This document shows, in pieces, positions 26,701-39,129 of a stretch of DNA of 64,000 nt. Location of the stretch: assembly GCA_949318235.1 (NCBI GenBank), contig OX439131.1, positions 15,841,434-15,905,433 on the forward strand. Direction: 5' to 3'. The stretch is from Ecdyonurus torrentis (Eukaryota; Arthropoda; Insecta; Ephemeroptera; Heptageniidae). Position numbers and translations under genes: made by a program. Numbering within the stretch: the first letter of the stretch is position 1; the number at the start of each line of letters is the position of its first letter. Below the pieces are notes generated by a model, which had not been told where the DNA came from, searched no databases, and saw nothing but the letters and a program-made list of their open reading frames with translations.

Positions 26701-27545
26701 ATACCTCTTTTCATTCACGTAATAACATTTGAGTATTTGCAGCAACTTCTTATTTTCACATTTTTCCCATAAGTTAACATGGAAAAAAGTTTGAGTTTTT
26801 CTTATTTTGGCCAAAATAACATACTAAACGCCAATGAAAGTAATCGGGCAGGCTACAGGTCGGCGAGTGAGGCAATTTGGAAGTACAAGCACCACAGCTG
26901 CTACTTTTATAGTTAAATTTGTAATTACTGGAAGCTCCAAAACAAAAAGTACGAAAACAATTACTTAATGTTATTTCATCAACCTTTTCAAATTGTTGAT
27001 TTGAACCTCCCATATACCTCTTTTCATTCACATAATAACATTTGAGTATTTGCAGCAACTTCATAGTTTCACATTTTTCCCATAAGTTAACATGGAAAAA
27101 GTTTGAGTTTTTCTTATTTTGGCCAAAATAACATACTAAACGGCAATGAAATTAATCGGGCAGGCTAGAGGTCGAAGAGCGAGGCAACTTGGAAGTACAA
27201 GCACCACAGCTGCTTCTTTTATAGTTAAATTTGTAATTACTGGAAGCTCCAAAACAAAAAGTACGAAAACAATTACTTAATGTTATTTCATCAACCTTTT
27301 CAAATTGTTTATTTGAACCTCCCATATACCTCTTTTCATTCACATAATAACATTTGAGTATTTGCAGCAACTTCTTAGTTTCACATTTTTTCCATAAGTT
27401 AACATTGAAAAAAGTTTGAGTTTTTGTTATTTTCGCCAAAATAACATACTTAACGGCAATGAAAGTAATCGGGCAGGCTAGAGGTTGGCAAGCGAGGCAA
27501 CTTGGAAGTACAAGCACCACAGCTGCTTCTTTTATAGTTAAATTT
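23792..27545 (+). repeat. 12-monomer tail of beta, duplicate of 6577-10330
   Basis: Monomers 77-88 match monomers 22-33 of alpha at an offset of exactly 17,215. The match includes both 5-monomer type 2 HOR copies (23792-25356 and 25357-26920) and the one-base deletions at the equivalents of 8768 and 9706. Beta therefore has two alternative endings in series. Confidence 0.88.
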
Positions 27546-28797
27546 GTAATTACTGGAAGCTCTAAAACCAAAAGTACGAAAACAATTACTTAATGTTATT
27601 TCATCAACCTTTTCAAATTGTTAATTTGAACCTCCCATATACCTCTTTTCATTCACATAATAACATTTGAGTATTTGCAGCAACTTCTTATTTTCACATT
27701 TTTTCCATAAGTTAACATGGAAAAAAGTTTAAGTTTTTCTTATTTTGGCCAAAATAACATACTAAACGCCAATGAAAGTAATCGGGCAGGCTAGAGATTG
27801 GCGAGCGAGGCAACTTGGAAGTACAAGCACCACAGCTGCTTCTTTTATAGTTAAATTTGTAATTACTGGAAGCTCCAAAACAAAAAACACGAAAACAATT
27901 ACTTAATGTTATTTCATCAACCCTTTCAAATTGTTAATTTGAACCTCCCATATACCTCTTTTCATTCACATAATAACATTTGAGTATTTGCAGCAACTTC
28001 TTAGTTTCACATTTTTCTCAAAAGTTAACATGGAAAAAAGGTTGAGTTTTTGCTATTTTCGCCAAAATAACATACTTAACGCCAATGAAAGTAATCGGGC
28101 AGGCTAGAGGTTGGCAAGCGAGGCAACTTGGAAGTACAAGCACCACAGCTGCTTTTTTTATAGTTAAATTTGTAATTACTGGAAGCTCTGAAACAAAAAG
28201 TACGAAAACAATTACTTAATGTTATTTCATCAACCTTTTCAAATTGTTAATTTGAACCTCCCATATACCTCTTTTCATTCACATAATAACATTTGAGTAT
28301 TTGCAGCAACTTCTTATTTTCACATTTTTCCCATAAGTTAACATGGAAAAAAGTTTGAGTTTTTCTTATTTTGGCCAAAATAACATACTTAACGCCAAAG
28401 AAAGTAATCGGGCAGGCTACAGGTCGGTGAGCGAGGCAACTTGGAAGTACAAGCACCACAGCTGCTTCCTTTATAGTTAAATTTATAATTACTGGAAGCT
28501 CCAAAACAAAAAGTACGAAAACAATTACTTAATGTTATTTCATCAACCTTTTCAAATTGTTGATTTGAACCTCCCATATACCTCTTTTCATTCACATAAT
28601 AACATTTGAGTATTTGCAGCAACTTCTTATTTTCACATTTTTCCCATAAGTTAACATGGAAAGAAGTTTGAGTTTTTCTTATTTTGGCCAAAATAACATA
28701 CTAAACGCCAATGAAAGTAATCGGGCAGGCTAGAGGTCGGCGAGCGAGGCAACTTGGAAGTACAAGCACCACAGCTGCTTCTTTTATAGTTAAATTT

Positions 28798-31700
28798 GTA
28801 ATTACTGGAAGCTCCAAAACTAAAAACACGAAAACAATTACTTAATGTTATTTCATCAACCTTTTCAAATTGTTAATTTGAACGTCCCATATACCTCTTT
28901 TCATTCACATAATAACATTTGAGTATTTGCAGCAACTTCTTAGTTTCACATTTTTCTCATAAGTTAACATGGAAAAAAGTTTGAGTTTTTGCTATTTTCG
29001 CCAAAATAACATACTTAACGCCAATGAAAATAATCGGGCAGGCTAGAGGTTGGCAAGCGGGGCAACTTGGAAGTACAAGCACCACAGCTGCTTCTTTTAT
29101 AGTTAAATTTGTAATTACTGGAAGCTCTAAAACAAAAAGTACGAAAACAATTATTTAATGTTATTTCATCAACCTTTTCAAATTGTTAATTTGAACCTCC
29201 CATATACCTCTTTTCATTCACATAATAACATTTGAGTATTTGCAGCAACTTCTTAGTTTCACATTTTTCCCATAAGTTAATATGGAAAAAAGTTTGAGTT
29301 TTTCTTATTTTGGCCAAAATAACATACTTAACGCCAATGAAAGTAATCGGGCAGGCTAGAGGTTGGCGAGCGAGGCAACTTGGAAGTACAAGCACCACAG
29401 CTGCTACTTTTATAGTTAAATTTGTAATTACTGGAAGCTCTAAAACAAAAAGTACGAAAACAATTACTTAATGTTATTTAATCAACCTTTTCAAATTGTT
29501 GATTTGAACTTCCCATATACCTCTTTTCATTCACATAATAACATTTGAGTATTTGCAGCAACTTCATAGTTTCTAATTTTTTCCATAAGTTAACATGGAA
29601 AAAAGTTTGAGTTTTTCCTTATTTTGGCCAAAATAACATACTAAACGCCAATGAAAGTAATCGGGCAGGCTACAGGTCGGCGAGCGAGGCAACTTGGAAG
29701 TACAAGCACCACAGCTGCTTCTTTTATAGTTAAATTTGTAATTACTGGAAGCTCCAAAACAAAAAGTACGAAAACAATTACTTAATGTTATTTCATCAAC
29801 CTTTTCAAATTGTTGATTTGAACCTCCCATATACCTCTTTTCATTCACATAATAACATTTGAGTATTTGCAGCAACTTCATAGTTTCACATTTTTTCCAT
29901 AAGTTAACATGGAAAAAAGTTTGAGTTTTTCTTATTTTGGCCAAAATAACATACTAAACGCCAAAGAAAGTAATCAGGCAGGCTAGAGGTCGGCAAGCGA
30001 GGCAACTTGGAAGTACAAGCACCACAGCTGCTTCTTTTATAGTTAAATTTGTAATTACTAGAAGCTCCAAAACAAAAAACACGAAAACAATTACTTAATG
30101 TTATTTCATCAACCTTTTCAAATTGTTAATTTGAACCTCCCATATACCTCTTTTCATTCACATAATAACATTTGAGTATTTACAGCAACTTATTAGTTTC
30201 ACATTTTTCTCATAAGTTAACATGGAAAAAAGTTTGAGTTTTTGCTATTTTCGACAAAATAACATACTTAACGCAAATAAAAGTAATCGGGCAGGCTAGA
30301 GGTTGGCAAGCGAGGCAACTTGGAAGTACAAGCACCACAGCTGCTTCTTTTATAGTTAAATTTGTAATTACTGGAAGCTCCAAAACTAAAAACACGAAAA
30401 CAATTACTTAATGTTATTTCATCAACCTTTTCAAATTGTTAATTTGAACCTCCCATATACCTCTTTTCATTCACATAATAACATTTGAGTATTTGCAGCA
30501 ACTTCTTAGTTTCACATTTTTCTCATAAGTTAACATGGAAAAAAGTTTGAGTTTTTGCTATTTTCGCCAAAATAACATACTTAACGCCAATGAAAATAAT
30601 CGGGCAGGCTAGAGGTTGGCAAGCGGGGCAACTTGGAAGTACAAGCACCACAGCTGCTTCTTTTATAGTTAAATTTGTAATTACTGGAAGCTCTAAAACA
30701 AAAAGTACGAAAACAATTACTTAATGTTATTTCATCAACCTTTTCAAATTGTTAATTTGAACCTCCCATATACCTCTTTTCATTCACATAATAACATTTG
30801 AGTATTTGCAGCAACTTCTTAGTTTCACATTTTTCCCATAAGTTAATATGGAAAAAAGTTTGAGTTTTTCTTATTTTGGCCAAAATAACATACTTAACGC
30901 CAATGAAAGTAATCGGGCAGGCTAGAGGTTGGCGAGCGAGGCAACTTGGAAGTACAAGCACCACAGCTGCTACTTTTATAGTTAAATTTGTAATTACTGG
31001 AAGCTCTAAAACAAAAAGTACGAAAACAATTACTTAATGTTATTTAATCAACCTTTTCAAATTGTTGATTTGAACTTCCCATATACCTCTTTTCATTCAC
31101 ATAATAACATTTGAGTATTTGCAGCAACTTCATAGTTTCTAATTTTTTCCATAAGTTAACATGGAAAAAAGTTTGAGTTTTTCCTTATTTTGGCCAAAAT
31201 AACATACTAAACGCCAATGAAAGTAATCGGGCAGGCTACAGGTCGGCGAGCGAGGCAACTTGGAAGTACAAGCACCACAGCTGCTTCTTTTATAGTTAAA
31301 TTTGTAATTACTGGAAGCTCCAAAACAAAAAGTACGAAAACAATTACTTAATGTTATTTCATCAACCTTTTCAAATTGTTGATTTGAACCTCCCATATAC
31401 CTCTTTTCATTCACATAATAACATTTGAGTATTTGCAGCAACTTCATAGTTTCACATTTTTTCCATAAGTTAACATGGAAAAAAGTTTGAGTTTTTCTTA
31501 TTTTGGCCAAAATAACATACTAAACGCCAAAGAAAGTAATCAGGCAGGCTAGAGGTCGGCAAGCGAGGCAACTTGGAAGTACAAGCACCACAGCTGCTTC
31601 TTTTATAGTTAAATTTGTAATTACTAGAAGCTCCAAAACAAAAAACACGAAAACAATTACTTAATGTTATTTCATCAACCTTTTCAAATTGTTAATTTGA

Positions 31701-31929
31701 ACCTCCCATATACCTCTTTTCATTCACATAATAACATTTGAGTATTTACAGCAACTTATTAGTTTCACATTTTTCTCATAAGTTAACATGGAAAAAAGTT
31801 TGAGTTTTTGCTATTTTCGACAAAATAACATACTTAACGCAAATAAAAGTAATCGGGCAGGCTAGAGGTTGGCAAGCGAGGCAACTTGGAAGTACAAGCA
31901 CCACAGCTGCTTCTTTTATAGTTAAATTT
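28798..31929 (+). repeat. 5-monomer HOR, two copies in gamma
   Basis: Monomers 93-97 (28798-30363) and 98-102 (30364-31929), both 1,566 bp, equivalent to 11583-14714 in beta at an offset of 17,215. Confidence 0.88.
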
Positions 31930-34433
31930 GTAATTACTGGAAGCTCTAAAACAAAAAGTACGAAAACAATTACTTAATGTTATTTCATCAACCTTTTCAA
32001 ATTGTTAATTTGAACCTCCCATATACCTCTTTTCATTCACATAATAACATTTGAGTATTTGCAGCAACTTCTTATTTTCACATTTTTCCCATAAGTTAAC
32101 ATGGAAAGAAGTTTGAGTTTTTCTTATTTTGGCCAAAATAACATACTAAACGCCAATGAAAGTAATCGGGCAGGCTAGAGGTCAGCGAGCGAGGCAACTT
32201 GGAAGTACAAGCACCACAGCTGCTTCTTTTATAGTTAAATTTGTAATTACTGGAAGCTCCAAAACAAAAAACACGAAAACAATTACTTAATGTTATTTCA
32301 TCAACCTTTTCAAATTGTTAATTTGAACCTCCCATATACCTCTTTTCATTCACATAATAACATTTGAGTATTTGCAGCAACTTCTTAGTTTCACATTTTT
32401 CTCATAAGTTAACATGGAAAAAAGTTTGAGTTTTTGCTATTTTCGCCAAAATAACATACTTAACGCCAATGAAAATAATCGGGCAGGCTAGAGGTTGGCA
32501 AGCGGGGCAACTTGGAAGTACAAGCACCACAGCTGCTTCTTTTATAGTTAAATTTGTAATTACTGGAAGCTCTAAAACAAAAAGTACGAAAACAATTACT
32601 TAATGTTATTTCATCAACCTTTTCAAATTGTTAATTTGAACCTCCCATATACCTCTTTTCATTCACATAATAACATTTGAGTATTTGCAGCAACTTCTTA
32701 TTTTCACATTTTTCCCATAAGTTAATATGGAAAAAAGTTTGAGTTTTTCTTATTTTGGCCAAAATAACAAACTTAACGCCAATGAAAGTAATCGGGCAGG
32801 CTAGAGGTTGGCGAGCGAGGCAACTTGGAAGTACAAGCACCACAGCTGCTACTTTTATAGTTAAATTTGTAATTACTGGAAGCTCCAAAACAAAAAGTAC
32901 GAAAACAATTACTTAATGTTATTTCATCAACCTTTTAAAATTGTTGATTTGAACCTCCCATATACCTCTTTTCATTCACATAATAACATTTGAGTATTTG
33001 CAGCAACTTCATAGTTTCTAATTTTTTCCATAAGTTAACATGGAAAAAAGTTTGAGTTTTTCTTATTTTGGCCAAAATAACATACTAAACGCCAATGAAA
33101 GTAATCGGGCAGGCTACAGGTCGGCGAGCGAGGCAACTTGGAAGTACAAGCACCACAGCTGCTTCTTTTATAGTTAAATTTGTAATTACTGGAAGCTCCA
33201 AAACAAAAAGTACGAAAACAATTACTTAATGTTATTTCATCAACCTTTTCAAATTGTTGATTTGAACCTCCCATATACCTCTTTTCATTCACATAATAAC
33301 ATTTGAGTATTTGCAGCAACTTCATAGTTTCACATTTTTTCCATAAGTTAACATGGAAAAAAGTTTGAGTTTTTCTTATTTTGGCCAAAATAACATACTA
33401 AACGCCAAAAAAAGTAATCAGGCAGGCTAGAGGTCGGCGAGCGAGGCAACTTGGAAGTACAAGCACCACAGCTGCTTCTTTTATAGTCAAATTTGTAATT
33501 ACTAGAAGCTCCAAAACAAAAAACACGATAACAATTACTTAATGTTATTTCATCAACCTTTTCAAATTGTTAATTTGAACCTCCCATATACCTCTTTTCA
33601 TTCACATAATAACATTTGAGTATTTACAGCAACTTCTTAGTTTCACATTTTTCTCATAAGTTAACATGGAAAAAAGTTTAGGTTTTTGCTATTTTCGCCA
33701 AAATAACATACTTAACGCTAATAAAAGTAATCGGGCAGGCTAGAGGTTGGCAAGCGAGGCAACTTGGAAGTACAAGCACCACAGCTGCTTCTTTTATAGT
33801 TAAATTTGTAATTACTGGAAGCTCTAAAACAAAAAGTACGAAAACATTTACCTAATGTTATTTCATCAACCTTTTCAAATTGTTAATTTGAACCTCCCAT
33901 ATACCTCTTTTCATTCACATAATAACATTTGAGTATTTGCAGCAACTTCTTATTTTCACATTTTTCCCATAAGTTAACATGGAAAAAAGTTTGAGTTTTT
34001 CTTATTTTGGCCAAAATAACATACTAAACGCTAATGAAAGTAATCGGGCAGGCTAGAGGTCAGCGAGCGAGGCAACTTGGAAGTACAAGCACCACAGCTG
34101 CTTCTTTTATAGTTAAATTTGTAATTACTGGAAGCTCTAAAACAAAAAGTACGAAAACAATTACTTAATGTTATTTCATCAACCTTTTCAAATTGTTGAT
34201 TTGAACCTCCCATATACCTCTTTTCATTCACATAATAACATTTAAGTATTTGCAGCAACTTCTTAGTTTCACATTTTTGCCATAAGTTAACATGGAAAAA
34301 AGTTTGAGTTTTTCTTATTTTGGCCAAAATAACATACTAAACGCAAATGAAAGTAATCGGGCAGGCTAGAGGTTGGCGAGTGAGGCAACTTGGAAGTACA
34401 AGCACCACAGCTGCTACTTTTATAGTTAAATTT

Positions 34434-37400
34434 GTAATTACTGGAAGCTCCAAAACAAAAAGTACGAAAACAATTACTTAATGTTATTTCATCAACCTTT
34501 TCAAATTGTTAATTTGAACCTCCCATATACCTCTTTTCATTCACATAATAACATTTGAGTATTTGCAGCAACTTCTTAGTTTCACATTTTTCTCATAAGT
34601 TAACATGGAAAAAAGTTTGAGTTTTTCTTATTTTGGCCAAAATAACATACTAAACGCCAATGAAAGTAATGGGGCAGGCTAGAGGTCGGCGAGCGAGGCA
34701 ACTTGGAAGTACAAGCACCACAGCTGCTTCTTTTATAGTTAAATTTGTAATTACTGGAAGCTCCAGAACAAAAAGTACGAAAACAATTACTTAATGTTAT
34801 TTCATCAACCTATTCAAATTGTTGATTTGAACCTCCCATATACCTCTTTTCATTCACATAATAACGTTTGAGTATTTGCAGCAACTTCATAGTTTCACAT
34901 TTTTTCCATAAGTTAACATGGAAAAAAGTTTGAGTTTTTCTTATTTTGGCCAAAATAACATACTAAACACCAATGAAAGTAATCGGGCAGGCTAGAGGTC
35001 GGCGAGCGAGGCAACTTGGAAGTACAAGCACCACAGCTGCTTCTTTTATAGTTAAATTTGTAATTACTGGAAGCTCCAAAACAAAAAGTACGAAAACAAT
35101 TACTTAATGTTATTTCATCAACCTTTTCAAATTGTTAATTTGAACCTCCCATATACCTCTTTTTATTCACATAATAACATTTGAGTATTTGCAGCAACTT
35201 CTTAGTTTCACATTTTTCCCATAAGTTATTATGGAAAAAAGTTTGAGTTTTTGCTATTTTCGCCAAAATAACATACTTAACGCCAATGAAAGTAATCGGG
35301 CAGGCTAGAGGTCGGTGAGCGAGGCAACTTGGAAGTACAAGCACCACAGCTGCTTCTTTTTTAAATAAATTTGTAATTACTGGAAGCTCCAAAACAAAAA
35401 TTACGAAAACAATTACTTAATGTTATTTCATCAACCTTTTCAAATTGTTAATTTGAACCTCCCATATACCTCTTTTCATTCACATAATAACATTTGAGTA
35501 TTTGCAGCAACTTCATAGTTTCACATTTTTCTCATAAGTTAACATGGAAAAAAGTTTGAGTTTTTGCTATTTTCGCCAAAATAACATACTTAACGCAAAT
35601 GAAAGTAATCGGGCAGGCTAGAGGTCGGCGAGCGAGGCAACTTGGAAGTACAAGCACCACAGCTGCTTCTTTTATAGTTAAATTTGTAATTACTGGAAGC
35701 TCCAAAAAAAAAAACACGAAAACAATTACTTAATGTTATTTCATCAACCTTTTCAAATTGTTAATTTGAACCTCCCATATACCTCTTTTCATTCACATAA
35801 TAACATTTGAGTATTTACAGCAACTTCTTAGTTTCACATTTTTCTCATAAGTTAACATGGAAAAAAGTTTGAATTTTTTGCTATTTTCGCCAAAATAACA
35901 TTCTTAACGCCAATGAAAGTAATCGGGCAGGCTAGAGGTCGGCGAGCGAGGCAACTTGGAAGTACAAGCACCACAGCTGCTTCTTTTATAGTTAAATTTG
36001 TAATTACTGGAAGCTCTAAAACAAAAAGTACGAAAACAATTACTTAATGTTATTTCATCAACCTTTTCAAATTGTTAATTTGAACCTCCCATATACCTCT
36101 TTTCATTCACATAATAACATTTGAGTATTTGCAGCAACTTCTTATTTTCACATTTTTCCCATAAGTTAACATGGAAAAAAGTTTGAGTTTTTCTTATTTT
36201 AGCCAAAATAACATACTAAACTCCAATAAAAGTAATCGGGCAGGCTAGAGGTCGGCGAGCGAGGCAACTTGGAAGTACAAGCACCACAGCTGCTTCTTTT
36301 ATAAATAAATTTGTAATTACTGGAAGCTCCAAAACAAAAAGTACGAAAACAATTACTTAATGTTATTTCATCAATCTTTTCAAATTGTTGATTTGAACCT
36401 CCCATATACCTCTTTTCATTCACATAATAACATATGAGTATTTGCAGCAACTTCATAGTTTCACATTTTTTCCATAAGTTAACATGGAAAAAAGTTTGAG
36501 TTTTTCTTATTTTGGCCAAAATAACATACTAAACGCCAATGAAAGTAATCGGGCAGGCTAGAGGTCGGCGAGGAAGGCAACTTGGAAGTACAAGCACCAC
36601 AGCTGCTTCTTTTATAGTTAAATTTGTAATTACTGGAAGCTCCAAAACAAAAAGTACGAAAACAATTACTTAATGTTATTTCATCAACCTTTTCAAATTG
36701 TTAATTTGAACCTCCCATATACCTCTTTTCATTCACATAATAACATTTGAGTATTTGCAGCAACTTCTTAGTTTCACATTTTTCCCATAAGTTAATATGG
36801 AAAAAAGTTTGAGTTTTTCTTATTTTGGCCAAAATAACATACTTAACGCCGATAAAAGTAATCGGGCAGGCTAGAGGTCGGCGAGCGAGGCAACTTGGAA
36901 GTACAAGCACCACAGCTGCTACTTTTATAGTTAAATTTGTAATTACTGGAAGCTCCAAAACAAAAAGTACGAAAACAATTACTTAATGTTATTTCATCAA
37001 CCTTTTCAAATTGTTAATTTGAACCTCCCATATACCTCTTTTCATTCACATAATAACATTTGAGTATTTGCAACAACTTCTTAGTTTCACATTTTTCTCA
37101 TAAGTTAACATGGAAAAAAGTTTGAGTTTTTGCTATTTTTGCCAAAATAACATACTTAACGCCAATGAAAGTAATCGGGCAGGCTAGAGGTTGGCAAGCG
37201 AGGCAACTTGGAAGTACAAGCACCACAGCTGCTTCTTTTATAGTTAAATTTGTAATTACTGGGAGCTCTAAAACAAAAAGTATGAAAACAAATTATTAAT
37301 GTTATTTCATCAACCTTTTCAAATTGTTAATTTAAACCTCCCATATACCTCTTTCCATTCACATAATAACATTTGAGTATTTGCAGCAACTTCATAGTTT

Positions 37401-39129
37401 CACATTTTTCCCATAAGTTAATATGGAAAAAAGTTTGAGTTTTTCTTATTTTGGCCAAAATAACATACTTAACGCCAATGAAAGTAATCGGGCAGGCTAG
37501 AGGTCGGCGAGCGAGGCAACTTGGAAGTACAAGCACCACAGCTGCTACTTTTATAGTTAAATTTGTAATTACTGGAAGCTCCAAAACAAAAAGTACGAAA
37601 ACAATTACTTAATGTTATTTCATCAACCTTTTCAAATTGTTGATTTGAACCTCCCATATACCTCTTTTCATTCACATAATAACATTTGAGTATTTGCAGC
37701 AACTACTTAGTTTCACATTTTTTCCATAAGTTAACATTGAAAAAAGTTTGAGTTTTTGTTATTTTCGCCAAAATAACATACTTAACGCCAATGAAAGTAA
37801 TCGGGCAGGCTAGAGGTTGGCAAGCGAGGCAACTTGGAAGTACAAGCACCACAGCTGCTTCTTTTATAGTTAAATTTGTAATTACTGGAAGCTCTAAAAC
37901 AAAAACTACGAAAACAATTACTTAATGTTATTTCATCAACCTTTTCAAATTGTTAATTTGAACCTCCCATTTACCTCTTTTCATTCACATAATAACATTT
38001 GAGTATTTGCAGCAACTTCTTATTTTCACATTTTTCCCATAAGTTAATATGGAAAAAAGTTTGAGTTTTTCTTATTTTGGCCAAAATAACATAATTAACG
38101 CCAATGAAAGTAATCGGGCAGGCTAGAGGTCGGCGAGCGAGGCAACTTGGAAGTACAAGCACCACAGCTGCTACTTTTATAGTTAAATTTGTAATTACTG
38201 GAAGCTCCAAAATAAAAAGTACGAAAACAATTACTTAATGTTATTTCATCAACCTTTTCAAATTGTTGATTTGAACCTCCCATATACCTCTTTTCATTCA
38301 CATAATAACATTTGAGTATTTGCAGCAACTTTATAGTTTCACATTTTTTCCATAAGTTAACATGGAAAAAAGTTTGAGTTTTTCTTATTTTGGCCAAAAT
38401 AACATACTAAACGCCAATGAAAGTAATCGGGCAGGCTAGAGATTGGCGAGCTAGGCAACTTGGAAGTACAAGCACCACAGCTGCTTCTTTTATAGTTAAA
38501 TTTGTAATTACTGGAAGCTCCAAAACAAAAAACACGAAAACAATTACTTAATGTTATTTCATCAACCTTTTCAAATTGTTAATTTGAACCTCCCATATAC
38601 CTCTTTTCATTTACATAATAACATTTGAGTATTTGCAGCAACTTCTTAGTTTCACATTTTTCTCATAAGTTAACATGGAAAAAAGTTTGAGTTTTTGCTA
38701 TTTTTGCCAAAATAACATACTTAACGCCAATGAAAGTAATCGGGCAGGCTAGAGGTTGGCAAGCGAGGCAACTTGGAAGTACAAGCACCACAGCTGCTTC
38801 TTTTATAGTTAAATTTGTAATTACTGGAAGCTCTAAAACAAAAAGTATGAAAACAAATACTTAATGTTATTTCATCAACCTTTTCAAATTGTTAATTTGA
38901 ACCTCCCATATACCTCTTTTCATTCACATAATAACATTTGAGTATTTGCAGCAACTTCATAGTTTCACATTTTTCCCATAAGTTAATATGGAAAAAAGTT
39001 TGAGTTTTTCTTATTTTGGCCAAAATAACATACTTAACGCCAATGAAAGTAATCGGGCAGGCTAGAGGTTGGCGAGTGAGGCAACTTGGAAGTACAAGCA
39101 CCACAGCTGCTACTTTTATAGTTAAATTT
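34434..39129 (+). repeat. 15-monomer block, first copy in gamma (4,696 bp)
   Basis: Monomers 111-125, equivalent to 17219-21914 in beta. The last monomer (38817-39129) is a hybrid joining this copy to the next. The tags taatggggc, the cctctttttattc monomer, the 11-A run at 35704-35714 and TATAAATA at 36300-36307 recur in the second copy. Confidence 0.86.
39042..39069. other. Junction of the 15-monomer duplication (hybrid monomer)
   Basis: Up to 39041 the monomer matches the one at 21602 (cttaacgcc). From 39070 it matches the one at 16906 (gttggcgagtgagg). The 28 bp between are identical in both parents, so the breakpoint lies there. Confidence 0.85.

Larger units (their letters stand above)
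10331..27545 (+). repeat. Large HOR unit beta, 55 monomers (17,215 bp)
   Basis: Length is exactly 55 x 313 bp. The core (monomers 34-76) contains everything in alpha except the pair at 7829-8454, plus the extra block 14089-17844. It then ends with a second 12-monomer tail (about 23.6-27.5 kb) copied from an alpha-like end. At an offset of 17,215 bp the stretch from about 6.3 to 39.05 kb matches itself almost base for base. The only substitution I noted in the parts compared is T at 9608 against A at 26823. That indicates very recent duplication. Confidence 0.88.
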
